Below are positions 37,238 to 45,760 of a stretch of 64,000 nucleotides of DNA, one piece after another. A program made the translations under genes and the position numbers. The stretch lies in contig JAMFSR010000007.1 of NCBI GenBank assembly GCA_026225395.1, positions 62,001 through 126,000 on the forward strand. Reading direction: 5' to 3'. The DNA comes from Granulicella sapmiensis. GTDB lineage: Bacteria > Acidobacteriota > Terriglobia > Terriglobales > Acidobacteriaceae. Below the pieces are notes generated by a model. It worked only from the letters and a program-made list of their open reading frames with translations. It was not told where the DNA came from and ran no database searches. Each line of letters starts with the position of its first letter. Position 1 is the first letter of the stretch.

Positions 37238-37306
37238 TTTTTGGGTTTGTACTTTTGGAAAAGATGCTTTGGCGCACTGCAACCGTACGGAGAAGGATAG
37301 AAATCT

Positions 37307-37624
37307 ATGGCTACCAAGGTTGAATCGAAAGCGGAAAAATTGTACGAGTGCGAAGTGAAGCGGAAGCGCGTTCGCGCCAGCGGCAGCGGGTATGAGCCTT
37401 TCTGGAAGGTGAAGAACGTTGAAGAAGCGCTGGGCGATGGCGATACGGAGTTTCGTTGCAAGGATTGCCATGGCGCGGTGAAAGTTCATCGGCGGCATAT
37501 TGCGAATGGACCTGCTTCCCATGCGGCGCATAAGTTGAAGGCTGATGCGGAGCATTGCGCGGCGGGCGTGCTGGTGCGTGAGGCGGCGGGTGAAGCGCGG
37601 TTGTCGGGAACGCCGGTCGTTTAG
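37307..37624 (+). CDS. Small Cys/His-rich protein between tldD and tldE
   Basis: The 105-residue basic protein has a good GGAGAAGG site. After a Lys-rich N-terminus it has FRCKDCHGAVKVHRRH and later HAAHKLKADAEHC, that is CxxCH and HxxH plus Cys. This arrangement could bind zinc and resembles short zinc-binding modules seen before nuclease-like domains. No function can be assigned. It is 69 nt after tldD and 26 nt before tldE, so all three are probably cotranscribed. Confidence 0.7.
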   Translation: MATKVESKAEKLYECEVKRKRVRASGSGYEPFWKVKNVEEALGDGDTEFRCKDCHGAVKVHRRHIANGPASHAAHKLKADAEHCAAGVLVREAAGEARLSGTPVV

Positions 37625-37650
37625 GCAGTTGTTAGTAAGTAGGAGTGAGC

Positions 37651-39075
37651 TTGGCGGCTAGGATTGAGGGCAAGGTTTCCGTGCGGTTGCTGGCGGAAGA
37701 AGCTGTAGAGCGTGCGTTGCGGGCGGGTGCAACGGACGCTGAGGCTGTTGGGTTCGAGAGTGAAGAGTTTGCCGCGCACGTAAGGCTGGGGCAGGTGGAA
37801 CAGCTTACGGAGTCGGGTAGCCATGCGCTGGGGTTGCGCGTGTTCTTTGCGGCTGAAGGCGGATCGAGGACGGCTAGTACTTCGACTTCGGATCTTTCGC
37901 CTGATGGGATTGCGCGGCTGGTGAGTGGAGCGGTTGAGCTGGCGAAGGTGACAGGTGTTGACCCGTTTGCGGGGTTGCCGGAGCGCGAGGCGTTTGGATC
38001 GAACGATGTTGCGGCGCAGGCGCTGTACTTCAACGATGTGGATGCGATTCCCGCGGCGGAGCGGATTGAGATTGCGCGGCGCTGCGAGGCGGCGGCGCTG
38101 GGGTATGACGCGCGGATACAGAATTCGAAGGGTGGGGACTTCGATGCTTCGAGCTCGCACCGGGTGATGGTGAACTCGCGTGGGTTTGCGGGTGAGTACC
38201 GGCGGAGCTATTGCGGGTTTTCGGCTTCGCCGATTGCGCAGGACGCGACGGGCGCGATGCAGGGGGATTACTGGTACTCAAGCGCGCGGACGGCGCAGCT
38301 GTTGGGTGATCCGGAAGAGATTGGGAAGATTGCGGCGCAGCGTGCGTTGCGGCGGCTAGGTGCGAGGCGCGTGCCGACGCAGAAGTGTCCCGTGGTGTTC
38401 GCGCCGGAGATTGCGAAGTCGCTGATGGGGAATTTGTTGAGCGCGGCGGATGGTGATTCGATCTACCGCAATGCCAGCATGTTTGCGGGCAAGCTGGGTG
38501 AGCAGGTGGCGGGCGAGAACATTACGATGATCGACGACGGCACGATGGTGTTCGACCATGTGCTGGCGGATGGAACGACGCTGAAGGTGGGTGGGTTTGG
38601 GACGTCGCCGTTCGATGGCGACGGCTTGCGGACGCAGCGGACGGTGGTGATCGAGCGCGGTGTGCTGAAAGAGCTGATGCTCAACACGTATACCGGGCGG
38701 AAGCTTGGGATGGCGTCGACGCATAAGGCTTCGCGTGGGTTAGCGGGTGCGCCTGGGATTGGTGGCGGGAACTACTTTCTCGAACCGGGTGAGGCGACGC
38801 CCGAACAGATTATTGGCGATGTGAAGAACGGGCTTTATGTGCTGCAGACGATGGGGTTCGGCGTGAACCTGGTGACTGGCGACTACTCGCAGGGGGCGAG
38901 TGGGTTGTGGATTGAGAATGGTGAGCTGGCGTATCCGGTGGAAGAGATTACGATCGCCGGGAACTTGAAGGATATGTTCCGCAATGTGAGTGGGATTGGG
39001 AATGACCTGGAGTTTCGCGGGAGTGGGGCCGTGCCTACGGTGCGGATTGAAGGAATGACGATCGCGGGGAGTTAG
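37651..39075 (+). CDS. tldE: TldE/PmbA subunit of TldD/E protease
   Basis: Non-catalytic partner of TldD. The 474-residue protein lacks the HExxxH motif, as expected. It has HALGLRVFFAAEGGSRTASTS, HKASRGLAGAPGIGGGNYFL and GFGVNLVTGDYSQGASGLWI. The TTG at 37651 with GGAG 5 nt upstream is preferred. A GTG two codons earlier overlaps that site. Confidence 0.93.
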   Translation: MAARIEGKVSVRLLAEEAVERALRAGATDAEAVGFESEEFAAHVRLGQVEQLTESGSHALGLRVFFAAEGGSRTASTSTSDLSPDGIARLVSGAVELAKVTGVDPFAGLPEREAFGSNDVAAQALYFNDVDAIPAAERIEIARRCEAAALGYDARIQNSKGGDFDASSSHRVMVNSRGFAGEYRRSYCGFSASPIAQDATGAMQGDYWYSSARTAQLLGDPEEIGKIAAQRALRRLGARRVPTQKCPVVFAPEIAKSLMGNLLSAADGDSIYRNASMFAGKLGEQVAGENITMIDDGTMVFDHVLADGTTLKVGGFGTSPFDGDGLRTQRTVVIERGVLKELMLNTYTGRKLGMASTHKASRGLAGAPGIGGGNYFLEPGEATPEQIIGDVKNGLYVLQTMGFGVNLVTGDYSQGASGLWIENGELAYPVEEITIAGNLKDMFRNVSGIGNDLEFRGSGAVPTVRIEGMTIAGS

Positions 39076-39112
39076 GCTCACATTAGACACCGATACAAGC
39101 GGGAGCAGCGAC

Positions 39113-40642
39113 ATGAGGGGACTAAAAGTGGTTCTTGCCGCGGCGCTGATCGCGTCGAGTTGTGGGGCGCAGGAGCTTGATCTGATACTTCACGGTGGGT
39201 CGGTGATTGATGGCTCTGGGTCGGCTGCGGTGCGGGCGGATATAGGGATTGCAGGCGACCGGATTGTGTTTGTGGGGTCGAGTGCGGGGCGCAAGGCGAA
39301 GCGGACAATTGATGCGACGGGGCTGGTGATTACGCCGGGATTCATTGATCCGCATACGCATACGGCAGGTGATCTTTCGGACCCGAAGTTGAGCCGCAAC
39401 GATGCTTACCTGATGCAGGGTGTGACTACGGTGGCGACGGGGAATGATGGCGACAGTCCAGCCGATACAGGCGCGACGCTGGCGAAGTGGGAGCAGCAAG
39501 GTATCGGGACGAATGCGGTGCTGTTCATCGGCCAGGGAACGGTGCGGCACGAGGTGATGGGGATGTCGGATGCTGCTCCGACGCCGGAACAGATCAAGAA
39601 GATGAAGACGCTCGTCGACAAGGCGATGAAGGGCGGCGCGATTGGGATATCGACCGGGCTTTACTATGCGCCGGGAAGCTACTCGTCGACCGAAGAGGTG
39701 ATTGCGCTCTCGCGTGTGGCGGCGCAGTATGGCGGCATTTATGACACGCATATGCGCGATGAGAGCTCGTACACGATTGGGCTGCTGGGTTCGGTGCGCG
39801 AGACGATTCGGATTGGCCGGGAGGCGCATCTCCCGGTGATGATTTCGCACATCAAGGCGCTGGGTGCCGATGTCTGGGGGCAGAGTGCGCAGGTGATTCA
39901 GCTGATCGATGACGCACGGAAGGAGGGCGTGAAGGTGACGGCGAGCCAGTATCCGTATGATGCTTCGGGGTCGAGTGTGACGGCGGCGCTGGTTCCGCGG
40001 TGGGCGGAAGCCGATGGTGCGCTGCTGAAGAACATGAGCGATCCAGCGGTGCATGCACGGCTGGTGAAGGAGATGAACGAGAACCTGGTGCGGCGGGGTG
40101 GAGCGGATTCGCTGCTGATGACCTCGGCGAGGGATAGGACGATTGTGGGCAAGACGCTGGCTACGATTGCGCATGAGCGCGGCGAAACGCCGGTGGATGC
40201 GGCGATAGAGATTGTGAAGGCGGGTGGGTCGTCGGTGGCGTCGTTCAATATGAAGGAACCGGACATTGCTGCCTTCATGAGGGAGCCGTGGGTGATGACT
40301 TGCTCGGACGGGTCGACGGGACATCCGCGAAAGTATGGGACGTTTCCTAGGAAGATCCACGAGTATGTGGAGGAGAAGCATGTGGTGTCGATGGAGTTTG
40401 CGGTGCGTTCGAGCACTTCCCTGCCGGCCCAGACGCTTGGACTGAAGGAGCGGGGGCTGCTGAAGCAGGGTTATTTTGCGGATGTGCTGGCGTTCGATCC
40501 GAAGACGTTTGCGGATAAGGCGACGTATGCGGACCCGACGGTGCTGGCTACCGGGGTGCGGTATCTGACGGTGAATGGGCGGCTGGCGGTGGATGGTGGA
40601 GTGTTGACGGAGGCGCTGGCCGGCCGGGCGCTGAAACATTGA
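39113..40642 (+). CDS. Secreted N-acyl-D-amino-acid deacylase-like amidohydrolase
   Basis: The 509-residue protein has a signal peptide ending SSCGAQ and the amidohydrolase metal motif HTH (His80, His82) in GFIDPHTHTAGD. GVTTVATGNDGDSPAD, YDTHMRDES and HIKALG supply further metal ligands, and MTCSDGSTGHPRKYGTF the final Asp. This matches the D-aminoacylase/dihydroorotase-like group acting on N-acyl-D-amino acids or D-dipeptides. It follows tldE by 37 nt with its own GGAG site, so the run tldD to amidohydrolase may be a peptide-processing operon. Confidence 0.88.
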   Translation: MRGLKVVLAAALIASSCGAQELDLILHGGSVIDGSGSAAVRADIGIAGDRIVFVGSSAGRKAKRTIDATGLVITPGFIDPHTHTAGDLSDPKLSRNDAYLMQGVTTVATGNDGDSPADTGATLAKWEQQGIGTNAVLFIGQGTVRHEVMGMSDAAPTPEQIKKMKTLVDKAMKGGAIGISTGLYYAPGSYSSTEEVIALSRVAAQYGGIYDTHMRDESSYTIGLLGSVRETIRIGREAHLPVMISHIKALGADVWGQSAQVIQLIDDARKEGVKVTASQYPYDASGSSVTAALVPRWAEADGALLKNMSDPAVHARLVKEMNENLVRRGGADSLLMTSARDRTIVGKTLATIAHERGETPVDAAIEIVKAGGSSVASFNMKEPDIAAFMREPWVMTCSDGSTGHPRKYGTFPRKIHEYVEEKHVVSMEFAVRSSTSLPAQTLGLKERGLLKQGYFADVLAFDPKTFADKATYADPTVLATGVRYLTVNGRLAVDGGVLTEALAGRALKH

Positions 40643-40651
40643 GGCGAATGG

Positions 40652-42139
40652 GTGGGTAAAATCCTCCCTGTGGACGTGGGGTTCCAATTCGAGCAACGGG
40701 TGGAGTTTCTACCGGAGGATTCGTCGGCGATTTTGCTGGGGGTTCCGGCGGCGCCGGGGGTGTTTTGTCTGCGTGGGGAGCGTGAGGCGGATGAGCCTTA
40801 CATCATCAAAGGGGCGGATTTACGGCGCAGGCTGAGACGGTTGCTGGCGCCTCCGGAAGAGGTGGATGAGACTGGAAGGCCAGTGCTTTCGAAGCGTCTG
40901 AACCTGCGTGAGCGTGTGCGGTGGATTGAGTGGACGCGGACGGGGTCGGAGTTTGAGTCGGGTTTAGTGCTTTATTGCGCGATGCGCGAGGCGTTTGGGG
41001 CGGAAGCGGCGCGGAAGAAGCTGCGGCTGCATGCGCCTTATTTTCTGCGGGTGACTGTGGGTCATGAGCATCCGCGGGTGTATTCGACCAACAGGTTGAG
41101 CAAACGTGCAATGGAGGAGACGTTTGGGCCGTTTCAATCGCGGGCCGTGGCGGAGCGGTACTGCGATGCGGTGCTGGATCTGTTCAAACTGCGGCGATGC
41201 TGGGAGGATCTGGTGGTTTCGCCGGAGCATCCCGGATGCGCGTATGGCGAGATGAAGAAGTGTATGGAGCCTTGCAAGGGGGGCTGCTCGGCGGAAGAGT
41301 ATGCGGCTGAAGGCGCGAGGGTGCTGGCGTTCTTTCGGACGCGTGGGGAGTCGATGCTGGGTGATGTCGCAGCCGAGCGTGAGAAGGCCAGTGAGGCGAT
41401 GGACTTTGAAGGCGCGGCGGCGCTGCATAAGCAGTGGGAGAAGGTGAAGGCTGCGGCAGGAATGGCGGATGAGTTGGTGCGGCCGGTGGCGGAGCTTCGG
41501 GCAGTGGTGGTGCAGGAAGCAGCGCCGCGGGACGATGGCGAGAAGCTGGAAGAAGCGGCGGTGTTTCTGCTGGAGCGTGGGAGGATTGCGGGGCCGGAGC
41601 GGTTGTCGACGTTAGGCGTGAGGGCGGTAAGGGAGCAGACGGCGGTGGGGAGTTCGTTGTTTGCGCAGCCGTTGATGCTCGCGGCGGTGCCGCTTGAGCA
41701 GGCGACAGGTAACAGTGAACAGCGAACAGAAGGGCAAAACACGCTTTCGCCTGAAGAGCGCGCGCGGGCGGTGCTGTTGCGGCTGGCGGAGCGGGCGGAT
41801 GAGGCTGGTGAGGCGGAGATTGCGGAACGGTGTGATTATCTTTCGCTGTTTCGGCGGTGGTATTACAGGCCGGAGAAGCAGCGGGCCGGTGAGGTGTTTC
41901 TGCCGAATGCGGATGCGTCCTGGCCGGTGCGACGGTTGCTGAACGGAGCGGCGCGGGTGGTGCTGGGGGATCCCGTGCAGATGGATGCAGTGAACCGTGA
42001 GGCGGCGCGGGAGAAGCTGAAGGCAGTGAAGACGAAGGTGATCCATGAAGGGCGCGAGGGTGTGGAGCGGGTGGTTCCGATGCTGCCGAAGCAGTCGCGA
42101 CGGAAAGCAGTCGTGCCCGGGGATTTAGTAGAGGAGTAA
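40652..42139 (+). CDS. Truncated UvrC-like protein (GIY-YIG-like plus UVR region)
   Basis: The 495-residue protein begins with a divergent GIY-YIG domain (PGVFCLRG... YIIKGADLRRRLRRLL). It then has the Cys cluster KKCMEPCKGGCSAEEY and a UVR-type helix pair (EREKASEAMDFEGAAALHKQW) as in UvrC. It lacks the RNase-H-like endonuclease and the helix-hairpin-helix repeats of full UvrC (about 610 residues). It may be a Cho-like or regulatory paralogue. Residues about 351-360 (NSEQRTEG) come from a heptamer array. The GTG at 40652 has GAGG 7 nt upstream; GTG 40670 is also possible. Confidence 0.75.
   Translation: MGKILPVDVGFQFEQRVEFLPEDSSAILLGVPAAPGVFCLRGEREADEPYIIKGADLRRRLRRLLAPPEEVDETGRPVLSKRLNLRERVRWIEWTRTGSEFESGLVLYCAMREAFGAEAARKKLRLHAPYFLRVTVGHEHPRVYSTNRLSKRAMEETFGPFQSRAVAERYCDAVLDLFKLRRCWEDLVVSPEHPGCAYGEMKKCMEPCKGGCSAEEYAAEGARVLAFFRTRGESMLGDVAAEREKASEAMDFEGAAALHKQWEKVKAAAGMADELVRPVAELRAVVVQEAAPRDDGEKLEEAAVFLLERGRIAGPERLSTLGVRAVREQTAVGSSLFAQPLMLAAVPLEQATGNSEQRTEGQNTLSPEERARAVLLRLAERADEAGEAEIAERCDYLSLFRRWYYRPEKQRAGEVFLPNADASWPVRRLLNGAARVVLGDPVQMDAVNREAAREKLKAVKTKVIHEGREGVERVVPMLPKQSRRKAVVPGDLVEE
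41704..41731 (+). repeat. Four 7-bp units inside the uvrC-like gene
   Basis: GACAGGT, AACAGTG, AACAGCG, AACAGAA in register, translated as part of ATGNSEQRTEG between two structured regions. Confidence 0.7.
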
Positions 42140-42180
42140 CGGGCCGTGGTGGGTTGCGGGTTAGTCTGGAACGAGCCCTT

Positions 42181-43707
42181 ATGAGCCAGCCCTCCGACGC
42201 GCAAGAAGTGAAGACTGCCGGCAGCGCGAACTGGGTGCTGGTGGTCGCCGTGCTGGGGTCGAGCATGGCGTTTCTGGATGGCACCGTGGTGAACGTGGCG
42301 CTGCCGGCGCTGCAGACGGCGTTTCGCGCGAGTGGAGCCGACGTGCAGTGGGTGGTGCAGGCCTATGCGCTGCTGCTAGCAGCGCTGTTGCTGATCGGCG
42401 GGTCGCTGGGCGATCGGTATGGGCGGAAGCTGGTATTTCTGGCCGGGGTGCTGATTTTTACGGCGGCTTCGCTGTGGTGTGGGCTGGCGGGGTCGATCCA
42501 TAGCGTGATTTTTGCGCGAGCACTGCAGGGTATGGGCGCGGCGTTGCTTATTCCGGAAAGCCTGGCGCTGATCACGGGGGCGTTTCCTGAGGAAACGCGC
42601 GGGAAGGCCATTGGAACGTGGTCGGCGGCTAGTTCCGTGATGATTGCGGTGGGACCGGTGGTGGGTGGGTGGATGGTGCAGCATTTGTCCTGGCGATGGG
42701 TCTTCTTTATCAACCTTCCGCTCGCGGCTGCGACCGTCCTGATTGCGCTTTGGAAGGTGCCGGAACAAAAGAGCGCGGAAGCGACGGGACCTCTGGATTG
42801 GGCGGGGGCGGTGCTGGCGACGGTGGGGCTGGCGGCGGCGACGTTTTCACTGGTCGAGCTGCCGAATGGGATTCCATACGACGGGCTGATTGGCGCTGTG
42901 GGCGTGGTGCTGCTGGTGGGGTTTGTGGTGGTGGAGTGGCGGGCAAAGAACCCCATGCTGCCGCTCGATCTGTTTCGTTCGGCAAACTTCAGCGGGGCGA
43001 ACCTGCTGACGTTTTTTCTTTATGGAGGGCTGACGGCGGTGATTTATTACCTGCCGCAGAAGCTGATCCAGATTGAGCATTATCCGCCGACGAAGGCGGG
43101 AGCGATCCTTTTGCCGGTGACTTTGCTGATTGCGCTGCTTTCGCGGTGGGCCGGTGGCTTATCGGCCCGATTTGGGCCGCGGCTCCCGCTGATTGCCGGG
43201 CCGATGCTTATCACCGCGGCTTATCTGCTGGTGGTTCGGGACAGCCGCGGCGTTGGGTATTGGGCGGCACTGTTTCCGGGTGTGATGGTGCTGGGGTTGG
43301 GGCTGGCGGTGACGGTGGCTCCGCTGACGGCGCTGGCTATGAACTCGGCTTCGAAAGAGCGGGCTGGGTCGGCGTCGGGTGTGAATAATGCGGTTTCGCG
43401 GGTTGCGGGGGTGGTGGCGCTGGGGGTGGTGGGGGTGTTTTTCAGCGCTACGTTTGCAAGCTCGTTGAGCGCGGGGCTGAAGCGCGCGGGGTTGTCGCAG
43501 GCAGAGCAGAGCGCTATATATGCGCAGCGGGCGCTGCTAGGAGATGTGCGGACGTCGAACGCAAAGGCTCAGGCGGCGGTAGACGAGGCATTTGAGGGGT
43601 CGTTCCGGCTGGTGCTGGAGATTGCGGCGGGATTGTCGCTGCTGTCGGCCTTGGCGGCTGTGTGGCTGGTTCGTCCGCTGACAGAAGGGCAGAGTGACGG
43701 TGGCTGA
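42181..43707 (+). CDS. MFS multidrug efflux transporter, DHA2 (14-TM) family
   Basis: The 508-residue protein has about 14 membrane segments. Its motifs are typical of EmrB/QacA-type proton-coupled exporters: SSMAFLDGTVVNVALPAL (helix 1), GDRYGRKLVFLAG (motif A) and GPVVGGWMVQHLSWRWVFFIN (motif C). The ATG at 42181 is preferred over an upstream alternative start. Its 3' end lies 37 nt before the rpe start; no regulator is adjacent. Confidence 0.93.
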   Translation: MSQPSDAQEVKTAGSANWVLVVAVLGSSMAFLDGTVVNVALPALQTAFRASGADVQWVVQAYALLLAALLLIGGSLGDRYGRKLVFLAGVLIFTAASLWCGLAGSIHSVIFARALQGMGAALLIPESLALITGAFPEETRGKAIGTWSAASSVMIAVGPVVGGWMVQHLSWRWVFFINLPLAAATVLIALWKVPEQKSAEATGPLDWAGAVLATVGLAAATFSLVELPNGIPYDGLIGAVGVVLLVGFVVVEWRAKNPMLPLDLFRSANFSGANLLTFFLYGGLTAVIYYLPQKLIQIEHYPPTKAGAILLPVTLLIALLSRWAGGLSARFGPRLPLIAGPMLITAAYLLVVRDSRGVGYWAALFPGVMVLGLGLAVTVAPLTALAMNSASKERAGSASGVNNAVSRVAGVVALGVVGVFFSATFASSLSAGLKRAGLSQAEQSAIYAQRALLGDVRTSNAKAQAAVDEAFEGSFRLVLEIAAGLSLLSALAAVWLVRPLTEGQSDGG

Positions 43708-43744
43708 TAAACTTGGTGGCATTCAGGAGCGCGAGGGAAGCATT

Positions 43745-44419
43745 GTGATTGAGTTGGCGTTTTCAATTTTGGCGGCGGATTTTGCGCATCTGGCGGATGA
43801 GATTGCGCTGGCCGAAAAGGGCGGCGGGACGATTGTCCATGTGGATGTGATGGATGGGCATTTTGTGCCGAATATTACCTTCGGGCCGCCGGTAGTGAAG
43901 GCGATTCGGCCGATAACGAAGCTGCCGCTGGACTGCCATCTGATGATCGAGAACCCGGACGAGTTTATTCCGGCGTTTGCCGAGGCCGGGGCAGATATGG
44001 TCGCGGTGCAGATAGAGGCTTGTCGCCATTTGAACCGTACGCTGCAGCTGATCGCCGACCACGGGATGAAGCCCGGTGTTGTGCTGAACCCGGCAACTCC
44101 CGTGGAGATGCTGGTGGAAGTCCTTCCGATGGTTCATCATGTGCTGGTGATGAGCGTGAATCCGGGCTTTGGCGGGCAGAAGTTTTTGCCGCGGGCGGTG
44201 GAGCGGATTGCGCGGCTGCGCGAGATGCGAGCCGAGATGGGCTTGAATTACCGCATCGAAGTCGATGGGGGGATCGCTCACGATACGGTGGCAAGCGTTG
44301 TTCAAGCTGGAGCCGACATGCTGGTTGCGGGGTCCGCGATTTTTTCTCCAGGCAAGACGGAGGCGAATGCTCGTGAGTTTCTGAAGGTTGCGCGGACCGC
44401 GGGCGCCGGCGGGGAGTAA
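43745..44419 (+). CDS. rpe: Ribulose-phosphate 3-epimerase
   Basis: Interconverts ribulose 5-phosphate and xylulose 5-phosphate. The 224-residue TIM barrel has ELAFSILAADFAHL, HVDVMDGHFVPNITFGP (metal ligands and catalytic Asp), LDCHLMIENPD, MSVNPGFGGQKFLP and EVDGGIAHDT. The GTG at 43745 gives the normal family length and has GAGGGA six nt upstream. An in-frame GTG at 43694 overlapping the MFS gene is less likely. Confidence 0.95.
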   Translation: MIELAFSILAADFAHLADEIALAEKGGGTIVHVDVMDGHFVPNITFGPPVVKAIRPITKLPLDCHLMIENPDEFIPAFAEAGADMVAVQIEACRHLNRTLQLIADHGMKPGVVLNPATPVEMLVEVLPMVHHVLVMSVNPGFGGQKFLPRAVERIARLREMRAEMGLNYRIEVDGGIAHDTVASVVQAGADMLVAGSAIFSPGKTEANAREFLKVARTAGAGGE

Positions 44420-45633
44420 TGGCTAACCGGGATTCAGCGCTCGTCCCTGATCGAATCGTTCCAGAGACACGAAAGACTCACTACTATCCGGCTCTAGATG
44501 GTGTGCGGACGATTGCGATTGTGCTGGTGTTCCTGGTGCATATGCTGCCGGAAGCAGCGCCGTTTGGATGGTTCGGCGTTTATATCTTCTTTGTGCTTTC
44601 GGGATTTCTGATCACGGGGATATTGTTCGACAGCCGCGAGACCGAACACCGCTATAAAAACTTTTACGCGCGACGCGCACTGCGGATTTTCCCTCTGTAC
44701 TACGGCGTGCTGCTTGTCCTGACGGTCGCCAAATGGATGACTCATGGCACCGCGCCACCATTCTTCTGGCTTTGGTTTGTGTATTTGCAGAACTACTTCT
44801 GGACGGCAACCCATGGGATGGCGCTGGATTTTATGGTTTCAGGCGGGGGCCATTCGTTTGCTGCGATTGGACACTTCTGGACGTTGGCGATCGAGGAGCA
44901 GTTCTATCTATTGTGGCCGCCGGTCGTGTTCCTGGTGAGGAGCCGGCGGAGGCTGATGCAGGTATGCGTCGGGCTCGTTGTGGTCAGGGTTCTGCTGACT
45001 ATCTACCTGCAGGCGCATTCGCCTCAGGTTTTCCAGGACGGCGGCATGCTTTACCGGACGTTGCCGACACAGTGCGATGGGTTCCTCGTGGGCGGGTTGC
45101 TGGCTCTGTGGCTGCGGGGAAGGCCTTCAGCAAAGGCGCTTGCCTGGGCGGGGCCAATGGCGGGCGCGGCAATCGTTCTCTTCAACGGTTTGCTGACCTT
45201 GCTGCGGTTTGAGCCGGAATGGATCGGCGGCGGAGATGTGTTCAGCGCGTTGAGTGGGTTTCAGAACACCATTGGAATTACGCTGCTCAGCCTGGTTTCG
45301 GCCATGTTTCTTCTGGCGGTGACCCAGCCCGGTAGCTGGGCGTATCGCTGCTGCAACTTGGCTCCGATGCGATCACTGGGGCGTGTGAGTTATGGGCTGT
45401 ATGTGTATCATTTGCCGCTGTTTGTCATAACTGGCGGACGTCTTTTGAGGCTCTTCGGTAAGCATTCGGAGGGGACACTGACAGCGCTTCATGCCGTGTT
45501 GACGGTCACGGCAACGGTTCTGGTGTCGTATGCCAGCTTCCACCTTTACGAGAAGCGATTCCTGCTGCTGAAGAACCGGTTCACATCGATACGTGGTACG
45601 CGTGAGAAGCAAGTTGCGGCGCACCCTTTATAA
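44419..45633 (+). CDS. Membrane acyltransferase (OafA/YrhL, acyltransferase 3 family)
   Basis: The 404-residue integral membrane protein has about ten helices. The family start is YYPALDGVRTIAIVLVFLVH, with the His and Arg-type active-site region (FYARRALRIFPLYYGVL, HFWTLAIEEQFYLLWP). It transfers acyl groups to envelope sugars or lipids. Its ATG shares one base with the rpe stop (TAATG), so the two are coupled. Confidence 0.92.
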   Translation: MANRDSALVPDRIVPETRKTHYYPALDGVRTIAIVLVFLVHMLPEAAPFGWFGVYIFFVLSGFLITGILFDSRETEHRYKNFYARRALRIFPLYYGVLLVLTVAKWMTHGTAPPFFWLWFVYLQNYFWTATHGMALDFMVSGGGHSFAAIGHFWTLAIEEQFYLLWPPVVFLVRSRRRLMQVCVGLVVVRVLLTIYLQAHSPQVFQDGGMLYRTLPTQCDGFLVGGLLALWLRGRPSAKALAWAGPMAGAAIVLFNGLLTLLRFEPEWIGGGDVFSALSGFQNTIGITLLSLVSAMFLLAVTQPGSWAYRCCNLAPMRSLGRVSYGLYVYHLPLFVITGGRLLRLFGKHSEGTLTALHAVLTVTATVLVSYASFHLYEKRFLLLKNRFTSIRGTREKQVAAHPL

Positions 45634-45760
45634 GGAGCCGGTTGACGAATGGTCGGCTGGATGAGTCCCACGGAATGCAGGGCGGTGTGCAGTTTCCGGT
45701 GCTGGCGACTAGAATAAACGGCAGGACTCGCGGTTCGTTTCCGCGGGGGATGGAGTAGCA

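Noticed and set aside
39122-40696. A 524-codon open frame on the minus strand
   Set aside because: Antisense to the amidohydrolase with Arg/His-rich composition; the plus-strand gene has clear metal motifs.
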